A DNA stretch of 64,000 nt. It comes from Metallosphaera cuprina Ar-4. GTDB lineage: Archaea > Thermoproteota > Thermoprotei_A > Sulfolobales > Sulfolobaceae. The translations under genes were made by a program, and so were the position numbers. The notes under the pieces were generated by a model. That model saw nothing but the letters and a program-made list of their open reading frames with translations, searched no databases and was not told where the DNA came from. Of the stretch, positions 55,243 to 63,878 are shown in pieces. The first letter of the stretch is position 1. The number at the start of each line of letters is the position of its first letter. The DNA is taken from NCBI RefSeq assembly GCF_000204925.1, contig NC_015435.1:1567160-1631159 (forward strand). The letters are read 5' to 3'.

Positions 55243-56880
55243 TCAGCTCAACCTCTTTATTTGTGAACTTTTCCCATAAACACTGTTATTAAGCATTAGT
55301 TTAAAATTTTCTATATTTTTGGACTCATTCTGATAAGACATGGAAAGCGAAGGAGTTGAAGAACCTGAGACGCTAACAGCTCCTCCCGCTCTGTAAGTTA
55401 AGAATTCAACTAGGGCAGAACCTAGAGCCATTACTAACCCAGCTATTCCAATTTCAGCCAATATAGATATGGCTAAGTTGTAAGGTTGGAACATCAAAGG
55501 ATAGGCTATAACTCTCCTTAACATACCTAGATAACCCTCAACCGTCATCAAGTATCCTGCGGTTACAAACGGTATGGTCCAAAGAAGTATCCCTGCGTTT
55601 ATCATTTTGGAAGTGGTAGGACTGAAATTGAATCCCGCTCTCACTGATCGTAAAGCGTCAAGTGCGACCGCCGTGAAACCTATAAGGATGAGTGTCCATA
55701 TCACCAAATGGAAGTGTCCAACTACATAGTAAGTGTTATGAACTATCGGGTTGATCGGGAACATTGGTAAGGGTACAGCCTGTACACCTCCTAGAATGAA
55801 ACCGATCAAAGCTACTAACGTAGCCATACCTACCGGATCTTTGTAGTTGTATCCCTTACTAGTTAGAACGGTTAGACCTAAGTTCAGCACAGTCAGCCCT
55901 GATCCGGAGGCTAAAACTAATGTAGATAGGTTTATCCAAAGCCTAACGGGAACTGGAACGGGGAACGTTTGAATGTGATGAACCCAAATCAACATAGAAC
56001 CTATGGCAAGGAGATAAATGTTCCATCTGGCCCACTTCTCACTAAATAGCGGTCTACCCGAGAACTTGGGAACGAAGTAGTAAAGCGCCCCGAACAGCGG
56101 AAATGGCACGTAATAAACGACAGGGTGACCGTAGAACCAGAATAGAACAAGCCACAATAGGGTGTTAATAGGAACACCTGCTAGTATGTTTAGAGTGTAC
56201 CAAAGCTCTGCGGCTGTTAAAGCCGGTAGAGTTAAGGCTATAATAACCGCAAAGGCCACGCCATAAGCTGAGAATATACCTAACTTCTGTCCCTTAGGTT
56301 TTGTGGCATAAGCGTCGCTAACTAAGTTAACCGTAGCTACGGTCTGAGCGATTGAACTTATTGCCAAAGCTAGATAGGCTATCCCCATCATGGGACCGTG
56401 ATAGTTAAGGAAAGCGTGGAAGTTGGAGTTGTCCTCCACAGCTAACGGAGGATACATATACCAGCCCATATCTGGACCTCCCAACAGTGCAAAAGCCAAT
56501 GTTAAGTTAGCTAACCAGAACATGGAGCTCATTAACTTGGTCCTCCTAATGCTCATACCGTCCTTCAACATAGAGTACTCTATCACAGTTAAGGCTGCCA
56601 TAGGAACTAAGCCCAACATAGCTGACCATCCGTGCAACGTTAGGAAGGTATAGTAAGTTACGCCTATCTCAGGTGAATTTGATGGAAACGTTAGGTAAGT
56701 CCTAAGGTTCATAGCGGCCATACCAACTATTATTAGCCAAGCTAGAGATCCCCCAAAATATTGCCATATAATTCCTACAGTTGAGTTAGGGAAAAGGAAT
56801 GCCTTAATTTTAGAGGGAGAAAAAACACTTCCAAGAGAACTAAATATGATTTTAATTTCCTTTTTTATCTCCATACTCAA
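55243..56880 (-). CDS. soxB: Quinol oxidase catalytic subunit I, SoxB
   Basis: A 545-residue haem-copper oxidase subunit I of the B type. LHGWSAML has a haem ligand, YGHPVVYYV the CuB His-Tyr site (HPVVY instead of HPEVY), WVHHIQTFP the other CuB pair, and VVGHFHLVIW the haem pair. TTG 56880 is used, six bases after GGAGGTG; an ATG lies two codons on. It reduces oxygen with electrons from quinol. Confidence 0.94.
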   Translation of the reverse strand: MSMEIKKEIKIIFSSLGSVFSPSKIKAFLFPNSTVGIIWQYFGGSLAWLIIVGMAAMNLRTYLTFPSNSPEIGVTYYTFLTLHGWSAMLGLVPMAALTVIEYSMLKDGMSIRRTKLMSSMFWLANLTLAFALLGGPDMGWYMYPPLAVEDNSNFHAFLNYHGPMMGIAYLALAISSIAQTVATVNLVSDAYATKPKGQKLGIFSAYGVAFAVIIALTLPALTAAELWYTLNILAGVPINTLLWLVLFWFYGHPVVYYVPFPLFGALYYFVPKFSGRPLFSEKWARWNIYLLAIGSMLIWVHHIQTFPVPVPVRLWINLSTLVLASGSGLTVLNLGLTVLTSKGYNYKDPVGMATLVALIGFILGGVQAVPLPMFPINPIVHNTYYVVGHFHLVIWTLILIGFTAVALDALRSVRAGFNFSPTTSKMINAGILLWTIPFVTAGYLMTVEGYLGMLRRVIAYPLMFQPYNLAISILAEIGIAGLVMALGSALVEFLTYRAGGAVSVSGSSTPSLSMSYQNESKNIENFKLMLNNSVYGKSSQIKRLS

Positions 56881-57414
56881 TTACACCACCTCCAAGGTTC
56901 CAGTCATATATGAGAAATCGTATCCAGCGTACTCTGGCTCTCTCCAGGTGTAATTCCCTGGATGGGTTGGGGCGACGAAGTAAACGTAACTAGGTTCCTC
57001 AGGAATTGCGTTAAGGTTTATAACTCCGTCAGGAAGTCTTATGAAGAAACCCGTAATCACCTGAGGAGAGTTAAGGATTATTGTTATAGGTTCGCCAGGC
57101 TGGGCTACAATTACGTTCGGGTGAAACACATCGTTAAAAGTACCGTTTTGAACAGCCGTCATATTGACTACGAGAATTCCATTTATTACCTCAGAGGTCC
57201 TATTGGATGGGGGAGAACTATTGAAGATCTTTACAGCCTCCTGAGCTTGGGGAGGTAGACCAGAAAATAATGGTAAACCGTATCTTATGCTAGTGCTCTC
57301 ACCTTTTGTTACCTCCAGAACTGACCACGAGAAAAAAACAGCTACCAATATTAACATTACTATGAACCATGCCAGCTCAGCGTGGTGAAATATCCTCTCT
57401 CTGAAATCAGCCAA
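56881..57414 (-). CDS. soxA: Quinol oxidase subunit II without CuA, SoxA
   Basis: A 177-residue subunit II: one N-terminal helix (about 13-35) and a cupredoxin fold. Where CuA oxidases have CxxxC it reads EYAGYDFSYMTG with no cysteines, as expected for a quinol oxidase. TTG start with TATA-like attttaaatg (57433-57442) centred about 24 bases upstream; first gene of soxABC. Confidence 0.92.
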   Translation of the reverse strand: MADFRERIFHHAELAWFIVMLILVAVFFSWSVLEVTKGESTSIRYGLPLFSGLPPQAQEAVKIFNSSPPSNRTSEVINGILVVNMTAVQNGTFNDVFHPNVIVAQPGEPITIILNSPQVITGFFIRLPDGVINLNAIPEEPSYVYFVAPTHPGNYTWREPEYAGYDFSYMTGTLEVV

Positions 57415-57683
57415 TCTTTAACACCCTTTTATCATTTAAAATGAAGGATAGACCCCCTTTTTAACTTTTCTATTTTAACTTAATTTAAGTTTAACTAGCT
57501 TACCTTTTTATGTTTTAAAAATAGTTTTAACATAAACGTAAATTAACTAAAAGTAGAGGATGTTATTTCATTGATTATAATGTTTTTTTATTTAGTTTTT
57601 ATGAAAAAGAGTGATAGAGATAAATTTGATAAGATCCATTATAACAAAATATTTAAACCTTACAAGCTTGTAAATAATTAATT
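57415..57683. promoter_or_regulatory. Divergent soxA / soxL promoter region
   Basis: 269 bases with no ORF. attttaaatg at 57433-57442 serves soxA and atatttaaacc near 57649-57659 serves soxL, both about 25-30 bases before the start codons. The AT-rich middle could host a shared regulator. Confidence 0.6.
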
Positions 57684-58667
57684 GTGATGGTTATGGGTAG
57701 GCACTTCGTTCTTAAGAGAGAGGACTTCGTTTTCGCCACAAGACTGATAAGAAGGATGAAGGACCCTAAAACGAGGTTCGATGAGAGGAAGTTCGCGGAG
57801 AAGGGTAGAGATTACCTCTACAACTACGCTGAGGAGAAGGTGGGACCCTTAGATAAGGGAAGAAGATCTTTCCTTAAAGGAATTTTAATAGGCATAGGTG
57901 TTCTGGCTGTAGCTAGCGCGGTTCCTGTAATATCTTACCTAAATCAACCACCTGTTTATCTGAAAAACTTCCCCTGGATAATAATAGTAGATTCTGATGG
58001 GAATCCAATAGAGGCTAGCAAACTAACGGTGAACGATCCATCGATACTTCTTTTCCAATATCCTATGGAGGGGGACATAACCTTCCTCTTGAACATGGGT
58101 GACGCCAACGATAACCCGGTATCTATCCCTCCAACTACTGTAGTAATACCAGAGAACGGTACTACCTACACCTTTCCTGGGGGAGTTGGACCTAACAAAT
58201 CCATAGTAGCTTACAGTGCGATCTGTCAACATCTAGGTTGTCAGCCACCAGAAATTCATTTCTATCCTCCTAAGTATCTCACTCCAGGAGGTACAGTGCC
58301 CAATTTCTTGCCTCCAGTAGCCTATCAAGCTGCTCAGAGCGCGAACGCCGCATCTGTAATACACTGTGACTGCCATGGATCTACATATGATCCGTGGAGA
58401 GGAGCTGCAGTGCTTACAGGACCTACCTTGAGACCTTTACCTTACGTTGAGCTCTACTGGGACCAAGATACTGATTACCTCTACGCTACTGAGATGAACC
58501 TAAAGGCTCCAGTAATTATGGGACAACCGTCAGACCTAGCTAGCTTCGCCTATTTATCCTCATTTAATGAACAGACTGGATGTCCGAAGATGTTACTCAG
58601 CAAAGGGCAAACTCCTTCTGAATGCTATTCAAAGCTTAATAACGAGGGGAACACATTTTCTAGTTAG
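57684..58667 (+). CDS. soxL: Rieske iron-sulfur protein SoxL
   Basis: A 327-residue Rieske protein. GRRSFLKG followed by a helix (60-85) is a Tat-type anchor, preceded by a long basic cytosolic N-terminus. Cluster ligands are Cys181/His183 and Cys228/His231 (CQHLGC, CDCHGS). It is thought to pass electrons between quinol and the SoxABC complex. GTG 57684 or ATG 57687 may start it. Confidence 0.93.
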   Translation: MMVMGRHFVLKREDFVFATRLIRRMKDPKTRFDERKFAEKGRDYLYNYAEEKVGPLDKGRRSFLKGILIGIGVLAVASAVPVISYLNQPPVYLKNFPWIIIVDSDGNPIEASKLTVNDPSILLFQYPMEGDITFLLNMGDANDNPVSIPPTTVVIPENGTTYTFPGGVGPNKSIVAYSAICQHLGCQPPEIHFYPPKYLTPGGTVPNFLPPVAYQAAQSANAASVIHCDCHGSTYDPWRGAAVLTGPTLRPLPYVELYWDQDTDYLYATEMNLKAPVIMGQPSDLASFAYLSSFNEQTGCPKMLLSKGQTPSECYSKLNNEGNTFSS

Positions 58668-58676
58668 GTGTAAGAA

Positions 58677-58784
58677 ATGACAAAGTTAGGATTAATGATA
58701 CTTGGGATGATATTCGGAGGAACCGCAGCTTATGCCATTTTTATAGCTTATAACATGCTATGGAACACGTCCCCCATTAGGTGA
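58677..58784 (+). CDS. soxD: Tiny membrane subunit, SoxD-like
   Basis: A 35-residue one-helix protein (MTKLGLMILGMIFGG then TAAYAIFIAY) beginning nine bases after the soxL stop, with GGTG just ahead. Its size and hydrophobicity match SoxD, the smallest subunit of the SoxABCD quinol oxidase. It falls below usual ORF length cut-offs. In S. acidocaldarius soxD follows soxC; here it follows soxL. Confidence 0.65.
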   Translation: MTKLGLMILGMIFGGTAAYAIFIAYNMLWNTSPIR

Positions 58785-58789
58785 ATATA

Positions 58790-58978
58790 ATGAACACCAA
58801 ATTCGTAGTTTTGTTGACAGTAATTGGGGTCTTGTTTTTCATCGTGTTGTCGATACCCATGAACATATTTTCTAGTTTATTGCTTGGTGTAGGTTCCGCA
58901 ATAGAGATTGCTGTTGCAGTATACATTATCTTAATGTCCGGATTGTTTATCCTTGTGTTCAGAAGATTTAATTCATAA
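58790..58978 (+). CDS. Two-helix membrane protein, possible SoxD'
   Basis: A 62-residue protein with two helices and no metal motif. A perfect GGTGA at 58780-58784 lies five bases before the ATG at 58790, deciding the start over GTG 58781. Metallosphaera literature describes a second small subunit (SoxD') in this cluster; I match by position only. Confidence 0.55.
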   Translation: MNTKFVVLLTVIGVLFFIVLSIPMNIFSSLLLGVGSAIEIAVAVYIILMSGLFILVFRRFNS

Positions 58979-59070
58979 ATTTTTTAAATCATCATGGTTT
59001 TAAGATTAAATTCACGGAAATGTTTATGAAAACTTTATTAGATTAAAGAATATGTTAATAATGAGGGGAG

Positions 59071-59484
59071 ATGAGTTTAGAGAACAGAGTGTACAAACTG
59101 ATGGACATAGCTTCTCGTCATAATTACGTTACAGGCCTCTCAATGTTAGAGATTCTAACGTTAATAGGTCTTTACTCGGCGGGAATGTCAATCCCTATCT
59201 TCAACTTAGGTTTAGAAGGCTCTGCCATAACAGCACACATTTATGGAGCCATAACGATAGCCATACTTAATGTCCTGATTCTAGCTGCCGCAATGAGGAC
59301 TAACGAACTAGGCCTCAAAGTATTGTCTTTTATTAACGTAATATTCGTCCTCATTGCAGCTTTTGAGGGCCTGTTCTACTTCGGAGGCTTTATAGATCCT
59401 TCCTACGCTCTAGGAATGGCTATAGGCTTTGTAGGTACGTTATTCTCTGGCTCGGCCGTTCTGTTCTACTGTCTATCTAGATGA
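59071..59484 (+). CDS. Four-helix membrane protein, tandem paralogue 1
   Basis: A 137-residue protein with four predicted helices. The segment FINVIFVLIAAFEGLFYFGG matches LLNVIFIAIAALGGLLFYG of the next gene, so they are tandem duplicates. No known family recognised. Located just behind soxL-soxD. Confidence 0.6.
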   Translation: MSLENRVYKLMDIASRHNYVTGLSMLEILTLIGLYSAGMSIPIFNLGLEGSAITAHIYGAITIAILNVLILAAAMRTNELGLKVLSFINVIFVLIAAFEGLFYFGGFIDPSYALGMAIGFVGTLFSGSAVLFYCLSR

Positions 59485-59930
59485 AAGATAACATAAAAAT
59501 TTTTAAAACCTTATTTTCAACATATTCATGGTTAGTCATGTCTATAATTAACGTAGGGCCTAAGTCTAGAGTAACGATGAACTTGGCAGTTGTCGAAACA
59601 GTTTTTATGACAGGCGCTTTCATCGCAGGAGTAGCTGCGTTGCTATACGATAAGTTTCCAATCGCTGCTAGCTGGCAATCGTTTATCCTTTCCGCTCATA
59701 TAAGTTTCGTGATGCTTACGGCGTTCTTCGGCCTTGCTCTCTACGCCGCTACGGCCAAGGAAAACAGAAGGGGATTACGGTTACTAGGTTTATTGAACGT
59801 AATTTTCATTGCAATAGCTGCGCTAGGAGGACTCCTGTTTTATGGGACTCTAAATTACGCCTTTTCCTATCTAATGGCTTTGTCCTTTTTAGGAGCGTAT
59901 GTCTGCTCTACCGGTTGTATATTTTATTAG
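59481..59930 (+). CDS. Four-helix membrane protein, tandem paralogue 2
   Basis: A 149-residue protein overlapping the previous gene by four bases (ATGA), with four helices and a 30-residue N-terminal extension. Ends in CSTGCIFY, two cysteines near the C-terminus. Function unknown. Confidence 0.6.
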   Translation: MKDNIKIFKTLFSTYSWLVMSIINVGPKSRVTMNLAVVETVFMTGAFIAGVAALLYDKFPIAASWQSFILSAHISFVMLTAFFGLALYAATAKENRRGLRLLGLLNVIFIAIAALGGLLFYGTLNYAFSYLMALSFLGAYVCSTGCIFY

Positions 59931-60038
59931 ATTTCTTTATATAAAAACTATTTTTTTAAACTACAATTAAAAAGGTACATTATGTTAACTAAGAAAAGTT
60001 TAAAGGTTAAAAAGACTTAATAATATAAATGAATAGAT

Positions 60039-60338
60039 ATGAAGTTTGATCAGATACCTGGATTCAAAGCGGCTTACTTGATCAACGGCAACGAAATGAG
60101 AAAGGTGGCTGGGGAGGACATCAAGGTGGACCTGAAGAAGTTGGCTGATTTCCTTGCTGAGAACTATAGGATAGGTAAGGATGAAGCCGAAAAGCTGGAC
60201 ATGGGAGATCTGTTGGGATTCGCTATGATTTTAGACGACCTAGGGATAGCGTTCATGGGAAATTACGTTGTTTTCGTTGATGCCCTTAAGACAAACTGGA
60301 ACAAAGTATTAGAGGCTTTCCAAGAGGTGTTAGCTTAA
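60039..60338 (+). CDS. DUF2173-like protein
   Basis: A 99-residue soluble protein resembling DUF2173. GFAMILDDLGIAFMGNYVVFVD fits the family's central strands. It directly precedes a second DUF2173-like gene. DUF2173 has no established function. Confidence 0.65.
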   Translation: MKFDQIPGFKAAYLINGNEMRKVAGEDIKVDLKKLADFLAENYRIGKDEAEKLDMGDLLGFAMILDDLGIAFMGNYVVFVDALKTNWNKVLEAFQEVLA

Positions 60339-60794
60339 ATGAAAATTAAGGGATACCTAGGTCACATTAAAGTAAATGATAAGGGGGAAGTGATTGAGAA
60401 AGTAAGCGTCGATGAGAAACTGGCTGACATACTTAAGTACAATATAGAAAAAGGAAATCAAGAGGCTAAGGAACTAGGGTTCAGCAAGATGAATGGTTTC
60501 GCAATGATGGGCTCGAAGAAGAGCCTGGCCTTCATGAAAGGGGAAGCTATATTGGTCGAGACGAGCAAGGCTGACTGGCAGGAGTTGTTTGTACATTACG
60601 TCTATTTGAAGGGATGGTTAGCCTTAGGAATAGTTCTACTTATTCTCTCAATTGCCCTATATTACATGGCCCTAGCTACTGCTTACTTAGATTACTTCGC
60701 CCCGTTACCAAGACTATACGTACCTACGTTGATACTGATAATATCCCTGATAATGATTCTGTCGTCTAAAACTAGGTTCGCATACAGGCTATAA
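60339..60794 (+). CDS. DUF2173-like domain fused to two membrane helices
   Basis: A 151-residue protein. Residues about 1-88 repeat the preceding gene's layout (GFAMMGSKKSLAFMKGEAILVE) and then two helices follow (about 92-112 and 124-142). The ATG follows the previous stop with no gap. The helices would tether the domain to the membrane where the nearby oxidase works. Confidence 0.65.
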   Translation: MKIKGYLGHIKVNDKGEVIEKVSVDEKLADILKYNIEKGNQEAKELGFSKMNGFAMMGSKKSLAFMKGEAILVETSKADWQELFVHYVYLKGWLALGIVLLILSIALYYMALATAYLDYFAPLPRLYVPTLILIISLIMILSSKTRFAYRL

Positions 60795-60796
60795 CT

Positions 60797-61351
60797 TTAT
60801 TTTCTTTTATAAAGAGTGATTATTTTTGTTAATTCTATGTACTCATACATTCCACCTGACGTTATAAGTAAGGCGAAAGGTATAGCACCAATAATAAGAT
60901 AAACCGGGATAGAAAGTGCAATAATTAATGAGGCTATTTTTAAACCCCTTGAGTTGAAGTCGTCCCCCAATCTAATCACTTCAAGAGAGTAATCGAAAAG
61001 GTAGCTTAGGATCAGAAGCGTTCCCACAATTTGCAAAATAGAGAAAAGTTCGATGTCCACTTTAAGGTAAGTGACAACTTCTGATAAAATTGAAATTATA
61101 ATGCCTACTATCATAACGTAATAAAGTTTTACAGATAAACTGAACTTCTCATCCAATTGTGAGAACGAATTTCTATTCAACCATCCGAATATTAGTAATG
61201 CTAAGTATGAAATTGAGAGGGGGATAAAGTAAAAAATTGTTTGTTGAATTTCAAAGGACATGCCGAGAAACGTTGAAAAAAGTATAAGAGCTAGAGATGC
61301 TCGTTTAACTCTGTCGTAAACGGATAAATTAAGTCTAGTTTTTTTCGGCAT
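60797..61351 (-). CDS. Membrane protein, unknown
   Basis: About 184 residues from ATG 61351 (MPKKTRLNLSVYDRV), with six or so helices and no motif. TATA-like tatat near 61373-61379 is 25 bases upstream and favours this start; the frame continues to TTG 61405 and ATG 61399. Converges with the DUF2173-like gene. Confidence 0.55.
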   Translation of the reverse strand: MPKKTRLNLSVYDRVKRASLALILFSTFLGMSFEIQQTIFYFIPLSISYLALLIFGWLNRNSFSQLDEKFSLSVKLYYVMIVGIIISILSEVVTYLKVDIELFSILQIVGTLLILSYLFDYSLEVIRLGDDFNSRGLKIASLIIALSIPVYLIIGAIPFALLITSGGMYEYIELTKIITLYKRK

Positions 61352-61456
61352 TGATATCGCTTCATCACTAAAATATATAGAGTTTGTGACCAGACGCATG
61401 ATCAAAGCTGATTATCAATAAAAACTGCACAGATTTTGAATGGGATGAATTGAAAA

Positions 61457-62593
61457 TTAACCCCTTAACTCAATAGGAACTATCTCTCTCTTTAATGGAC
61501 CTATATATAAAGCCCTTGGTCTAATGAGTCTGTGTTGATCCTCCACATATTCTATCACGTGGGCAACCCAACCTAACGTCCTTGAAAGAGCGAACAGGGA
61601 GGTGAACATGTAAATTGGAAAGCCTAGAGAGTAGAACACGACCCCTGAGTAGAAATCCGTATTAGGATAAATGCGCTTCTCACTGAACGTCTTGATCCCC
61701 AAATCCTCAACGCTTTGGGCTATCGAGAAGTATTTCCTGGCGTTATCGTTGTTCTCAGATAGAAGCTTCGCGTACTTCTTGAAGATTTTTGCCCTCGGAT
61801 CATAAGTTTTATACACCCTATGCCCGAATCCCATCAACCTGGATTTCTGCTCCGTAATCTTGTTCCTAAACCACGTCTCTGCGTTTTGCGGTTCTCCTAT
61901 CTCGACGAATTGTTTGAACGCTTCCTCCGCTGCCCCTCCATGTAAAGGTCCCTTTAAAGCCGCTAAAGCTGCTACCACACACGAGTACATGTCAGATAAC
62001 GTAGACGATGTTACTAAGGCTGCTGTGGTAGAAGCTGGTACCTCATGATCTGCGTAGAGGATGAGTGAAGCGTCCATGGCCTTCACTTCCTCGTTAGATG
62101 GCGTCCTTGACAAGGATGACTTCAGAAAGCTCTTAGCGAAGCTCTCTGAAGGTTCCGGTATTATTGGTTTTTTACCTTCCTTGGCCCTTAGAACGTTAGC
62201 CACTACTGTTGATGCCCTCCCTATTAGTTTTATTGCGTTCTCTCTATTGTTGTTCTTATTCCACGGAGATCCGTACAACGAGGAAAGAGCGGAGAACGCA
62301 GTTTCCATCATACCTATCGCGTCAGAGTCCTTAGGTAGGGAGTAAATCATGTCTATTACCTGTTGTGGTACCTCATAAGATTCATCAATGGAGGACTTCA
62401 ACTTTTGAAGTTGTGACTTAGTAGGTAAGTCCCCATATAACATCAAGTGAATAACTTCCTCAAAGCTTGTGTGTTCCACCAGGTCCTCTATATCGTAACC
62501 TCCGTACCTTAATATCCCGTTTTCCCCATCAATATAGGTAAGAGAAGTTGTCTTAATGAATACGTTTTCTAAACCACGGCTTATCTGGCTCAT
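61457..62593 (-). CDS. gltA: Citrate synthase (possibly also 2-methylcitrate synthase)
   Basis: A 378-residue citrate synthase condensing acetyl-CoA and oxaloacetate. Catalytic regions GPLHGGAAEEAF, GFGHRVYKTYDPRAK and EDQHRLIRPRALYIGP are intact. ATG 62593 is one base from the CBS-protein stop, with GGGAG about ten bases ahead. Neighbouring prpB and prpD make propionyl-CoA a possible second substrate. Confidence 0.94.
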   Translation of the reverse strand: MSQISRGLENVFIKTTSLTYIDGENGILRYGGYDIEDLVEHTSFEEVIHLMLYGDLPTKSQLQKLKSSIDESYEVPQQVIDMIYSLPKDSDAIGMMETAFSALSSLYGSPWNKNNNRENAIKLIGRASTVVANVLRAKEGKKPIIPEPSESFAKSFLKSSLSRTPSNEEVKAMDASLILYADHEVPASTTAALVTSSTLSDMYSCVVAALAALKGPLHGGAAEEAFKQFVEIGEPQNAETWFRNKITEQKSRLMGFGHRVYKTYDPRAKIFKKYAKLLSENNDNARKYFSIAQSVEDLGIKTFSEKRIYPNTDFYSGVVFYSLGFPIYMFTSLFALSRTLGWVAHVIEYVEDQHRLIRPRALYIGPLKREIVPIELRG

Positions 62594-62594
62594 A

Positions 62595-63020
62595 TTAATC
62601 ACTCCCTAAGAATTCCTCTCTCTCAATGTTCGATATCGCGGCCAGCACGTGACTCTCTCTTATGATATCCCTCACGGATATAACGCCCTTTAGTTTACCA
62701 TACTTATCAACAACGATTAAATGACGAAGGTTCCTTTCAGCCATCTTCTTGACCGCGTTATAGATAGTCTCATCCTCCCCTATCACGACTAAGTTCTTCA
62801 TAGTTCCAAACTCCTCTACTGGCTGGTTAACGTCTATTCCCCTCGCTATTCCTCTTATGATATCCCTCTCTGTTATTATGCCAGCCAACTCTCCTTTATG
62901 AGTTATAACGACTGATCCTATATTGTGCGAAGCCATGACCTCAATAGCCTTAACTGTAGGCGTTCCCTTCTCTAAGGTAAAGAGATTTTTACTTATCAGA
63001 TTCTTTACAATACTTGTCAT
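62595..63020 (-). CDS. CBS-domain pair protein
   Basis: A 141-residue protein that is just two CBS domains (VMASHNIGSVVITHKGELAG and KMAERNLRHLIVVDKYGKLKG). Stand-alone pairs bind adenosyl ligands such as AMP or SAM. Set between prpB and citrate synthase it may tune that pathway. A TATA-like tttattata lies in the 33-base gap upstream, so it could also start its own transcript. Confidence 0.87.
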   Translation of the reverse strand: MTSIVKNLISKNLFTLEKGTPTVKAIEVMASHNIGSVVITHKGELAGIITERDIIRGIARGIDVNQPVEEFGTMKNLVVIGEDETIYNAVKKMAERNLRHLIVVDKYGKLKGVISVRDIIRESHVLAAISNIEREEFLGSD

Positions 63021-63053
63021 ATTTGATATAATACATTTCGATTATAATAAAAG

Positions 63054-63878
63054 TTATGCCAGCTCCTTATCTAACCTTTCATAATAATCATAATTAATTA
63101 CCTCATATTGTTCCTTTCTCGTCATCATCTTGTCCATTAGGTTTTTCTGCGTCCCTTCCTTCATAAGTACCTTAAGGGCATCCTCCATAGCCCTTGCCGC
63201 GACTCTAAATATCGTTACTGGAAATATGACGTAAGTGTAGCCCATGTTCCTAAACTCTTCCGCTGTAATCAAGGGTGTTTTCCCAAACTCTGTCATATTA
63301 GCTAGGAGCGGAGCGTGAACCTCTTTCGCGAACTCCCTAAACTCCTCCTCGCTCTGTAACGCTTCGGGAAATATTATGTCCGCCCCAGCCTCTAGATAAG
63401 CTTTAGCCCTCTCTATGCTATCTCGAAGACCTAAGATTGCTCTAGAGTCTACTCTCGCTATTATTTTGGCTTTCTTCCTTGCTCTCACCGCAGCCCTAAT
63501 TTTGGACACCATTTCCTTATCAGATATCACTTCTTTACCTTCCAAATGACCGCACTTCTTAGGCATCCTTTGGTCCTCGATTTGTATCGCGTCGGCCCCA
63601 GCTCTCTCCAACAAGGAGACTGTCCTGTAAACGTTTATGGCCTCTCCGAAACCTGTGTCCGCATCTACTATCATCGGTATTGAAGTCACCTCCCTTATTC
63701 TCCTGACCATGTCCACTAGTTCCATTAGATCTATTATTCCTATGTCAGGTAACCCTAATGATGAGGTTAAAGCTCCTCCTGATAGGTAGATTGCCTTAAA
63801 ACCAACTCTCTCTGCAAGTAGGGCAGTGAACGGGTTGAATACGCCTGGTATGATCATGAACTCCTTACCAAGAGACAA
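63054..63878 (-). CDS. prpB: 2-Methylisocitrate lyase family enzyme
   Basis: A 274-residue member of the isocitrate lyase/PEP mutase superfamily. The catalytic KKCGH is at 107-111, VDADTGFG near 71-78 binds Mg, and EDQRMP precedes the active site. It splits 2-methylisocitrate to pyruvate and succinate. TTG 63878 is supported by GAGGTGA six bases ahead and overlaps the upstream PrpD end by 14 bases. Confidence 0.87.
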   Translation of the reverse strand: MSLGKEFMIIPGVFNPFTALLAERVGFKAIYLSGGALTSSLGLPDIGIIDLMELVDMVRRIREVTSIPMIVDADTGFGEAINVYRTVSLLERAGADAIQIEDQRMPKKCGHLEGKEVISDKEMVSKIRAAVRARKKAKIIARVDSRAILGLRDSIERAKAYLEAGADIIFPEALQSEEEFREFAKEVHAPLLANMTEFGKTPLITAEEFRNMGYTYVIFPVTIFRVAARAMEDALKVLMKEGTQKNLMDKMMTRKEQYEVINYDYYERLDKELA

